DNA of 13,769 nucleotides from JBJHBY01 sp050485745 (GTDB taxonomy: Bacteria > Pseudomonadota > Gammaproteobacteria > Pseudomonadales > CAMLJR01), in assembly GCA_050485745.1 (NCBI GenBank), contig JBJHBY010000078.1:1-13769 (forward strand), written 5' to 3'. Under the pieces are notes generated by a model, which saw only the letters and a program-made list of their open reading frames with translations, had not been told where the DNA came from and searched no databases. Position 1 is the first letter of the stretch; each line of letters starts with the position of its first letter. Shown here piece after piece: positions 7,151-13,277 of this stretch. Made by a program: the position numbers and the translations under genes.

Positions 7151-8384
7151 AGCGCAACGCCTCGGCCGGTGCCACCTGGGCTGCGCGCCAGGCCGGGTAC
7201 AGCGCCGCACAGAAGCTCAGCAGCAGGGCCAGCACGACGATGCCCACGACCTCGTTCCAGACCAGCTGCGAGGGAATACGGCTGATGAAGTAAACATCCG
7301 GGTGAAACACTTGCTGCCCCAGAAGATTCTCGAACCAGGCGACAATCGCTCCGGCATGCAGGGCCAGGGGAATACCCGCCAGGGTCCCGATGGCGATACC
7401 CGTGAGTCCGGTGGCCCCGCCCTGCAGTAAAAACACCGCCAGAATCTGCCGGGGTGTCGCGCCCATGGTGCGCAGTACCGCGATGTCCGCGCGCTTGTCG
7501 GTCACCATCATGGTCAGGATCGAGACGATATTGAACGCGGCGATAGTGACGATGCAGATCAGCAGCAGAGCGATCATGGTCTTTTCCATCTTCACCGCCT
7601 GGAACAGGCTCCCCTGGGAGCTGCTCCAGTCAGTGCCGCGCCACTCTGGCGACAGGGCGGCTGCACTGGCGACACGCGCGGGGGCCTGGAACAGGTCGTC
7701 CACCTGCAGGCGCAGGCTGTGCACGCTGTCACCCAGCTGGTACAGGCGCTGGGCATCGCGCAGGTGTACGAAGGCGCTGACCGTATCCAGCTGGGAGCCG
7801 CTGCTGACCAGTGCCACCACCTGGAAACGCCGCTGTCGTGGAAACAGCCCCAGGGGCGTTACCGTCACCCGGGGCAGAATCAGGGTGACATCATCGCCCA
7901 CGTCAACGCCGAGCTGCCGCGCCAGGATGGCCCCCAGCACGATGCCATAGGCCTGCCGCCCGAGCGCATGCGCGTCACCGGCAATCACCCGCTGTGGCAG
8001 GTCGCTGACCCCCGCCTCCAGCGCCGGATCGATGCCGGACAGGGCAATACCGGCAATACGCTCGCCACGGGCCAGCATGGCTTCGCCACCGACGTGGGGC
8101 GCTACCGCCAGCACCCCTGGCAGGGCCTCGACCCGCGCCGCCGCGCGCGGCCAGTCGCGCAGCTCGCCCTGCGCATGGGAGACATAGCCGTGCGGCACCA
8201 TTGCCAGGATGCGCCCGCGCAACTCCGCTTCGAAACCGTTCATCACCGCCGTCACCACGATCAACGCGGCGACGCCCAGGACCATGCCCATGAGGGAAAT
8301 CAGCGAAACCAGGGAGACGAACTGATCGCGACCACGGGAACGGGTGTAACGCAGGGCAATAAAGGCGGCCAGCGGGTGATACAT
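7140..8384 (-). CDS. lolC: Lipoprotein-releasing ABC transporter permease LolC
   Basis: A 414-residue permease, first gene of lolC-lolD-lolE. Helix 1 spans about 23-46, the periplasmic domain about 47-265, and helices 2-4 about 268-293, 313-345 and 375-397, ending in AAQVAPAEALRYEH. LolC passes lipoproteins released by the complex to the chaperone LolA. The stretch after VTLILP contains TPLGLFPRQRRF (about 176-187), which resembles the Hook loop by which E. coli LolC binds LolA (TPMG..PSQR.F, from memory); the partner permease lacks it. Some bacteria use a LolF hybrid instead; I cannot exclude that name for this gene, but a separate LolE is present. The start is ATG 8384. The AAGGAG lies about 14 bases upstream, rather far. 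The gene is divergent from the PilZ gene. Confidence 0.93.
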   Translation of the reverse strand: MYHPLAAFIALRYTRSRGRDQFVSLVSLISLMGMVLGVAALIVVTAVMNGFEAELRGRILAMVPHGYVSHAQGELRDWPRAAARVEALPGVLAVAPHVGGEAMLARGERIAGIALSGIDPALEAGVSDLPQRVIAGDAHALGRQAYGIVLGAILARQLGVDVGDDVTLILPRVTVTPLGLFPRQRRFQVVALVSSGSQLDTVSAFVHLRDAQRLYQLGDSVHSLRLQVDDLFQAPARVASAAALSPEWRGTDWSSSQGSLFQAVKMEKTMIALLLICIVTIAAFNIVSILTMMVTDKRADIAVLRTMGATPRQILAVFLLQGGATGLTGIAIGTLAGIPLALHAGAIVAWFENLLGQQVFHPDVYFISRIPSQLVWNEVVGIVVLALLLSFCAALYPAWRAAQVAPAEALRYEH

Positions 8385-8397
8385 AGTAGAGGAGTTC

Positions 8398-8424
8398 TCT
8401 CCTTGGCGTGAATCTCCGGCGTGA
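8398..8424. repeat. Imperfect 12-14 bp direct repeat upstream of lolC
   Basis: TCTCCTTGGCGTGA (8398-8411) is followed after one base by TCTCCGGCGTGA (8413-8424), differing by a 2-base gap. It overlaps the lolC leader, and the AAGGAG of lolC falls in the first copy. It may be a duplication scar or a binding site. Confidence 0.4.
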
Positions 8425-8464
8425 CTGTCATACCGTCGCTTGCCGGGGGCCGCTCCCTGCCAGT

Positions 8465-8498
8465 AACCTTGAGGTCAGCGGAACCTTGAGGTCACTGG
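8465..8498. repeat. 17 bp tandem repeat in lolC-pilZ intergenic region
   Basis: Two adjacent 17 bp units, 8465-8481 and 8482-8498, share AACCTTGAGGTCA exactly and then GG at the end (15 of 17 identical). Each unit contains the small dyad ACCT-TG-AGGT. It lies 51 bp before the PilZ gene start and 81 bp from the lolC start, so it could be an operator for either divergent unit. No clear sigma-70 promoter overlaps it. Confidence 0.6.
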
Positions 8499-8548
8499 CC
8501 CGGCGCACCCGCACCGCCGCTGTGCAAGGCGAACAGAGGAATCACAAG

Positions 8549-9133
8549 GTGGCAGGACATCCATCAACCGAACGCCGGGATTTTTTTCGCATCGAGGACC
8601 GGGTGATTCTCGACTACGCCGTGGTCTCGCGGCAAACGGCGCGGGACACCCCTGCCGAGCGGCACTTCAGGCGCAGCAGCACTTTCCACCTGATGCGCGA
8701 ACTGCGTGGCATCGATTTCGAGCATCATAGCGCATTGCACCGGTTGGCAGAATACGACCGCGAGGTGGAACAGCTGTGGCGGGCGCTGAACCGCAAGATC
8801 GAATTCGTCGCCCAGGCCCTGGTGGAGCTTGATCAGTACCGCAGTGACAGCGACCCGCAGCCGGTTTCACTCAGCGAGGGCGGCATTGCCTTTACAACCA
8901 TCGAGCCGATCCCGGAGGGCAGCGTGGTCGCCCTGCAGATCCAGCTGCTGCCGGACTATATGGGCCTGACCCTGTACGGTGAGGTAGTGCACAACCAGCA
9001 TGAGCGCCACGCCCCCACACCGCGCACCGCGGTGAACTTCATCGAACTGCGCGAGGCTCAGCGCCAGATCCTGGCCCGCCACATCATGCAGGTGCAGATC
9101 AACGAGCGCCGCCGTCGCAAGGAGGTCGACTGA
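8549..9133 (+). CDS. PilZ-type domain protein with long internal insert
   Basis: A 194-residue protein that looks like a c-di-GMP-binding PilZ domain. An RxxxR motif (R10-DFF-R14, within STERRDFFRIEDRV) is near the N-terminus; the second motif is SLSEGG at 107-112, where the usual first residue is Asp or Asn. About 90 residues separate the two, far more than the 20-30 typical of a compact PilZ. The insert has heptad-like hydrophobics and charge (about 43-98), suggesting helices or a coiled coil. The beta-strand end of the fold follows (SVVALQIQL, LTLYGEVVHN, RTAVNFIEL), then a basic tail. I start at GTG 8549, with AGAGGA about 9 bases upstream; the frame is open to 8408 but that part is arginine-rich, unlike the family, and lacks a ribosome site. 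A PilZ gene beside lolC also occurs in Pseudomonas (from memory). The stop overlaps the next gene. Confidence 0.82.
   Translation: MAGHPSTERRDFFRIEDRVILDYAVVSRQTARDTPAERHFRRSSTFHLMRELRGIDFEHHSALHRLAEYDREVEQLWRALNRKIEFVAQALVELDQYRSDSDPQPVSLSEGGIAFTTIEPIPEGSVVALQIQLLPDYMGLTLYGEVVHNQHERHAPTPRTAVNFIELREAQRQILARHIMQVQINERRRRKEVD
9119..9126 (+). promoter_or_regulatory. Near-perfect ribosome binding site of the DAHP-synthase-like gene
   Basis: AAGGAGGT is followed by six bases and then ATG 9133. It lies inside the last codons of the PilZ gene, whose TGA overlaps the ATG as TGATG. This implies strong, coupled translation of the downstream enzyme. Confidence 0.85.
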
Positions 9134-10254
9134 TGCTGCTGATCCTTCACCCCGACATTGCCGACGACAGCCCCGCACTCCGGCAAACCCTGGACTTCCT
9201 GCACCAGCTGCCGGGCATCAGCGTGCGCCGACACGATATCCAGGGCACCGAGCAGCGTCTGACCGAGATCTACCTGCTGGGCAACACCAAGACCCTGGAT
9301 GCCGCCGAGATCACCGCACTGCCCGCGGTGGAGCGTGTCATCCGCATCTCCGAGGAGTACCGCCTGCTCGGCCGCCATCGCGATGGGCAGCGCCACACCG
9401 GTTTCGACTACCAGGGCCTGCGCTTCGACCAGGACAGCCTGCACGTCTTCGCCGGCCTCTGCGCCGTGGACAATCGCAGGAACGTCGAAACCATGCTGCG
9501 CGCACTGGCGGACAACGGCCAGGTCTGTACCCGCATGGGCGCCTACAAGCCCCGCACCAACCCCTACAGCTTCCAGGGCCACGGCGCCGCATGCCTGCCC
9601 TGGGTGTTCGAGCTGGCCGGCAAGTACGGTATCCGCGTCATCGCCATTGAGGTGACCCATGACAAGCACATCGAGGAAATCGACACAGCACTACAGGAGA
9701 CCGGCCACCCCACCGGGGTGATGCTGCAGATTGGCACACGCAATACGCAGAATTTCGAGCTACTCAAGGCGGCGGGGCGGCAGAAGCGCCACCCGGTTCT
9801 GCTCAAGCGCGGTTTCGGCATCACCCTGAACGAATCCCTGAACGCCGCCGAATACCTGGCCAGCGAGGGCAATACCAATGTGGTGTTCTGCCTGCGCGGC
9901 ATGAAAAGCGAGTTTGGCAGCCCGCACCGCAACCTGGTGGATTTCGCCCAGGTCCCGGTGGTGAAGCGGCTGACGCGGATGCCGGTGTGCATCGATCCCT
10001 CCCACTCAGTGGGCAGTCGCGACGCCGCGCCCGATGGTGTGCTGGACGTCATGCACGCCACCGCCCAGGGTATTGTGGCCGGCGCCAACATGGTGCTGGT
10101 GGACTTCCACCCCAACCCCGCGGAGGCACTGGTGGATGGCCCCCAGGCGCTGCTGTTGAACGAGCTGGAGCGCTTTCTCAGGGATGTGGAGATCAGCCGC
10201 GACGCCTATCTGCAGCGACGGGCCTTGTGGCAAGGCGACACCGGGGCGACATGA
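9133..10254 (+). CDS. Type I-beta 3-deoxy-7-phosphoheptulonate (DAHP) synthase-like protein
   Basis: A 373-residue protein collinear with Thermotoga maritima-type DAHP synthase, which condenses phosphoenolpyruvate with erythrose 4-phosphate at the head of the shikimate pathway. It has an N-terminal ferredoxin-like regulatory domain (about 1-85) and a TIM-barrel (about 95-350). Conserved pieces: GAYKPRTNPYSFQG at 136-149, IGTRNTQNF at 200-208, LLKRGF at 223-228, DPSH at 288-291 and ALVDG at 332-336. Candidate metal ligands are C110, H291, D324 and D335. Departures: the family GPCSVE is GLCAVD here; the third ligand, Glu in Thermotoga by my alignment, is Asp; and about seven residues are inserted between H291 and D324. 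The start overlaps the PilZ stop and the end overlaps the DUF393 gene (ATGA). Family membership is firm, but whether it makes DAHP in vivo is open. Confidence 0.85.
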   Translation: MLLILHPDIADDSPALRQTLDFLHQLPGISVRRHDIQGTEQRLTEIYLLGNTKTLDAAEITALPAVERVIRISEEYRLLGRHRDGQRHTGFDYQGLRFDQDSLHVFAGLCAVDNRRNVETMLRALADNGQVCTRMGAYKPRTNPYSFQGHGAACLPWVFELAGKYGIRVIAIEVTHDKHIEEIDTALQETGHPTGVMLQIGTRNTQNFELLKAAGRQKRHPVLLKRGFGITLNESLNAAEYLASEGNTNVVFCLRGMKSEFGSPHRNLVDFAQVPVVKRLTRMPVCIDPSHSVGSRDAAPDGVLDVMHATAQGIVAGANMVLVDFHPNPAEALVDGPQALLLNELERFLRDVEISRDAYLQRRALWQGDTGAT

Positions 10255-10631
10255 CCACACCGGGTGCCGGACGACTACTCGTCTACTACGACGGCGCCTG
10301 CCCCCGCTGCCGTGCAGACCGACGTCGCTACGAACGCCTGGCCGGAACCCGTGGCACCAACGTGGAATGGCTGGATATCACCGGTCGCGACGAGGAACTC
10401 CGTGCCCGCGGCATCGAACCCCGACGCGCGCTGCGCGAGCTCCACGTCGAGGATGAACGCGGCCACATTCATCGCGAGATGGACGCCTACCGGCTGCTGA
10501 TGCAGCGCGTTCCCCTGTTGCGCCCCCTCGGGTGGTTGATCGGGCTACCTGTGGTAAGGCCGGCCCTGTCACGCTGGTACCGGCACTGGGTCGAGCGGCG
10601 ACTCAGGCGGGATGGGCGGAGCGATCATTAA
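10251..10631 (+). CDS. DUF393 / DCC-family thiol-disulfide oxidoreductase-like protein
   Basis: A 126-residue protein of the DCC (DUF393) family. The defining motif YYDGACPRC lies at about residues 12-20, a CxxC in a thioredoxin-like position after a beta strand, followed by a basic helix. WLDITGRDEEL, the middle HVEDERGHIHREMDAYRLLM stretch and a hydrophobic segment (about 86-103) match the family layout, as does the C-terminal arginine-rich tail. The family is annotated as putative thiol-disulfide oxidoreductase; substrates are unknown. There is no signal peptide, so it is likely cytoplasmic or membrane-associated. The start ATG overlaps the preceding stop as ATGA, placing it in one unit with the DAHP-synthase-like gene. 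It ends 43 bp from the convergent nqrM. The length is typical. Confidence 0.87.
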   Translation: MTTPGAGRLLVYYDGACPRCRADRRRYERLAGTRGTNVEWLDITGRDEELRARGIEPRRALRELHVEDERGHIHREMDAYRLLMQRVPLLRPLGWLIGLPVVRPALSRWYRHWVERRLRRDGRSDH

Positions 10632-10674
10632 ACGGACAATCAGATCGACCGGGACGATCGATTCGATGGTCAGG

Positions 10675-10938
10675 TCAGCCGTTCGGAGGATTCTGGGCGG
10701 CGCCCTTGGCGGCGTCGTAGAACAGACCGCGCTGCCGCTCCGCACTGCGGCGGGCACGCCGGTTCTCGTCCTCGCAACGCCGGGTGTCACCACCACAGAT
10801 ATCGCAGGCGGTATCCATGCCCAGGGCACTCATGCCCCCGCAGGAGCCCTTGATCGGCTTGCTCCCAAAGATCACCCCCACCGCCATGATGGTGACGATG
10901 CCAAGGGTGAACAGCAGGGTCAGCAGAACGGTCGTCAT
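10675..10938 (-). CDS. nqrM: Na+-NQR maturation protein NqrM
   Basis: An 87-residue NqrM (former DUF539) protein, needed for assembly of active sodium-translocating NADH:quinone oxidoreductase, probably by delivering iron to the Fe-S site held by NqrD/NqrE. It has one N-terminal transmembrane helix (about 3-24), then GSKPIKGSCGGM at 25-36 and CDICGG at 45-50. Four cysteines at 33, 45, 48 and 55 are the candidate metal ligands, as expected for the family. A charged Arg/Glu helix (51-72) and a short tail follow. The ATG overlaps the apbE stop (ATGA), making it the last gene of the nqr operon, a standard position. Length and motifs are normal. Confidence 0.94.
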   Translation of the reverse strand: MTTVLLTLLFTLGIVTIMAVGVIFGSKPIKGSCGGMSALGMDTACDICGGDTRRCEDENRRARRSAERQRGLFYDAAKGAAQNPPNG

Positions 10939-12011
10939 GTGTCATCCTCCCCGGCGGCGCGGGCTGCTGCCGCGTCACCTGCGGCCTCGTCCGCAAGATA
11001 GGGGGCAAAGGCCGTCGAGTACTGAATGTCGAAGCCGCGATTCCCGGGCTCCCTGATAATGAGATACACAGCAAGGCCCTGTTGTTCCGCCAGACGCAAG
11101 CCGCTCTCGGGCCCCATCACCATGATAGCGGTGGCCAGGGCATCGGCATAGGCCGCATTTTCCGCGATCACCGTCACCGAAGCCAGACCATGCTCGACCG
11201 GATAGCCAGTGGCAGGATCAATGGTGTGGGAGAAACGGCGCCCATCATCCTCGAAATAATTGCGATAGTCGCCGGACGTGACCATGCCAAGACCACTCAC
11301 TTCGACCACGCGATGGGCGCGCTGGCCGGCGCTATCCGGGGTTTCGATGGCGATGCGCCAGGGCCCGCCCCGCGGGCTGTTGCCAGCGAGGCAGATGTCG
11401 CCGCCGATCTCGACCATGTAGTCCAGCGCACCCTGGACCGAGAGCAGGGCACAAAGCAGATCCGCGCCATAGCCCTTGGCAATGCCGGAGAGATCGATCT
11501 CCACGGGGGCCTTGCGTCGCACGCGATTGTCCAGCAGATCAAACTCAAGCCGGGAGAAGCCGACCGCCTGCCGGGCCTGTTCAATGGCATCCGCATCCGG
11601 CACCTGATCACGCGCAGGGTCCGGCCCGAAACCCCACAGGCGCACCAGGGGACCGACTGTCACATCGAAGGCACCACCACTGAGCCAGCTGACCTCGGTG
11701 GCGAGCAGCAGGACTTCGAACAGGGCCTCACTGGCCTCGAACCACTCCCCCACCGGCGTACGGTTCAGCCGATTGAGTTCGGAATCCTCAATATAGGTGG
11801 ACATCGACTGGTTGATGGCAACCAGAAAGTCGTCGATCTGTTGCTGCAGCTCGACGGCATCCAGTCGTCGCTCCCGATCAACCACGGTGGCATGCCAGAT
11901 GGTGCCCATGGTGGCACCACTGAGGCGGATGACCGACTGCTCCGAAGGGCTGCACGCCGCCAGCAGAAGGACGAAGAGCAGCCCGAGGGCTGCTCTTGCA
12001 GGGCGAAACAT
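10935..12011 (-). CDS. apbE: FAD:protein FMN transferase ApbE (NQR-associated lipoprotein)
   Basis: A 358-residue flavin transferase that attaches FMN covalently to Ser/Thr of NqrB and NqrC, using FAD and Mg2+ on the periplasmic side. The N-terminus is a lipoprotein signal (MFRPARAALGLLFVLLLAAC) with a LAAC lipobox and Cys20 as the lipidated residue. Family motifs in order: SGATMGTIWHATV at 31-43, a GGAFDVTVGPLV segment at 112-123, DLSGIAKGYG at 173-182, VEIGGDI at 200-206, HTIDPATGYPV at 262-272, and ADALATA at 289-295 for metal binding. The C-terminal tail (341-358) is Ala- and acid-rich and low in complexity. The start ATG 12011 follows the nqrF stop by 7 bp and gives the clean signal peptide; the frame extends to 12095 but would put arginine-rich sequence in front of it. 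Confidence 0.94.
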   Translation of the reverse strand: MFRPARAALGLLFVLLLAACSPSEQSVIRLSGATMGTIWHATVVDRERRLDAVELQQQIDDFLVAINQSMSTYIEDSELNRLNRTPVGEWFEASEALFEVLLLATEVSWLSGGAFDVTVGPLVRLWGFGPDPARDQVPDADAIEQARQAVGFSRLEFDLLDNRVRRKAPVEIDLSGIAKGYGADLLCALLSVQGALDYMVEIGGDICLAGNSPRGGPWRIAIETPDSAGQRAHRVVEVSGLGMVTSGDYRNYFEDDGRRFSHTIDPATGYPVEHGLASVTVIAENAAYADALATAIMVMGPESGLRLAEQQGLAVYLIIREPGNRGFDIQYSTAFAPYLADEAAGDAAAARAAGEDDT

Positions 12012-12018
12012 GGCGCGC

Positions 12019-13251
12019 TCAGCCACCGAAGTCATCGAGCAGGATATTCTCCTTCTCCACGCCCAGGTCTTCGAGCATCTTGATGCAGGCGGCATTCATC
12101 ATCGGCGGCCCGCACATGTAGAACTCGCAGTCTTCCGGCGCCGGGTGATCCTTGAGATAGTTCTCGTACAGCACGTTGTGGATAAAGCCGGTCAGGCCGG
12201 TCCAGTTGTCCTCGGGCTGCGGATCACTCAGCGCCAGATGCCAGTCGAAGTTGTCGTTCTCCTCGGCCAGCTGGTCGTATTCCTCATTGTAGAAGCACTC
12301 ACGCAGGCTTCGGGCACCGTACCAGAAGGAAATCTTGCGCTTGCTCTTCAGGCGGCGCAGCTGATCGAAGATATGCGAGCGCATCGGCGCCATGCCGGCA
12401 CCGCCACCGATGAACACCATTTCGGCATCGGTGTCCTTGGCGAAGAACTCGCCAAAGGGCCCGTACACGGTGATCTTGTCGCCGGGTTTGAGACCGAATA
12501 CGTAGGACGACATCAGCCCCGGGGGGATACCCTTGCTACCCGGAGGCGGCGTGGCAATACGGATGTTGAATTTGACGATGCCCTTTTCTTCCGGGTAATT
12601 GGCCATGGAGTAGGCGCGAATCACCGGCTCGGTCACCTTCGACTCGAGGTTGAAGAAACCAAAGCGCTCCCAGTCTCCCCTGTATTCTTCTTCGATCTCG
12701 AAGTCCTTGAAATGCACGTGGTGCGGCGGAGCCTCCAGCTGCACATAACCGCCGGCGCGGAAGTCCACGTTCTCACCCTCGGGCAGACGCAGGGTCAACT
12801 CCTTGATGAAGGTGGCGACATTGGGATTGCTTTCGACGGTACACTCCCACTGCTTGACGCCAAACACATCCTCGGGCACGTCGATCTTCATGTCCTGCTT
12901 GACCGGGGTCTGGCAGGACAGCCGCCAGCCCTGGCGTGCCTCGCGCGGGGTGAAGTGGCCTTCCTCGGTGGGCAGCATGGAGCCTCCGCCCTCCTTGACC
13001 ACACACTTGCACTGGGCGCAGGTACCACCGCCACCGCAGGCGGAAGGCAGGAACAGACCGCTACTGGACAGGGTCTGCAGCAACTTGCCTCCCGCCGGTA
13101 CGGTGATGGTCTTTTCGCCGTTGATCTCGATGGAGACGTCGCCGGAACTGACCAGCCTGGAGCGGGCGAACAGGATCACCGCCACCAGCGACAGCACCAC
13201 GGCGGTAAACATCACCACGCCGAGGAGAATAACTTCGGGATTGATATCCAT
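12019..13251 (-). CDS. nqrF: Na+-translocating NADH:quinone reductase subunit F
   Basis: A 410-residue subunit that accepts electrons from NADH and starts the NQR electron chain. One N-terminal membrane helix (about 7-29) anchors it. A ferredoxin-like domain follows with [2Fe-2S] ligands C72, C78, C81 and C113 (ACGGGGTCAQCKC ... LSC). Then comes the ferredoxin-reductase FAD domain with RAYSMANYP at 212-220, and the NADH-binding domain with GGGAGMAPMRSH at 282-293, CGPPMM at 380-385 and the terminal DDFGG. All cofactor motifs are intact and the length matches the family (about 407). The start ATG 13251 has GAGGA about 5 bases upstream. It lies 26 bp downstream of nqrE and 7 bp before apbE, so it is in the operon. 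Confidence 0.97.
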   Translation of the reverse strand: MDINPEVILLGVVMFTAVVLSLVAVILFARSRLVSSGDVSIEINGEKTITVPAGGKLLQTLSSSGLFLPSACGGGGTCAQCKCVVKEGGGSMLPTEEGHFTPREARQGWRLSCQTPVKQDMKIDVPEDVFGVKQWECTVESNPNVATFIKELTLRLPEGENVDFRAGGYVQLEAPPHHVHFKDFEIEEEYRGDWERFGFFNLESKVTEPVIRAYSMANYPEEKGIVKFNIRIATPPPGSKGIPPGLMSSYVFGLKPGDKITVYGPFGEFFAKDTDAEMVFIGGGAGMAPMRSHIFDQLRRLKSKRKISFWYGARSLRECFYNEEYDQLAEENDNFDWHLALSDPQPEDNWTGLTGFIHNVLYENYLKDHPAPEDCEFYMCGPPMMNAACIKMLEDLGVEKENILLDDFGG

Positions 13252-13277
13252 TGCCGTCCTCGTGTTTCAGTTGCCGC

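Noticed and set aside
7151..7210. Longer LolD start inside lolC
   Set aside because: The added residues are Arg/Pro-rich shadow translation of the lolC end; ATG 7150 overlaps the lolC stop in the usual way.
8408..8548. An N-terminal extension of the PilZ protein from GTG 8408
   Set aside because: It would add 47 arginine-rich residues read through the repeat region with no ribosome site; GTG 8549 has AGAGGA upstream and places RxxxR near the N-terminus.
10643..10659. GATCG/CGATC hairpin as a terminator between the DUF393 gene and nqrM
   Set aside because: The stem is only 5 bp with a 7-base loop and no U-tract on either strand; too weak to call.
12012..12095. Longer ApbE start inside nqrF
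   Set aside because: The ATG at 12011 gives a clean lipoprotein signal peptide with LAAC; the longer form would bury it.
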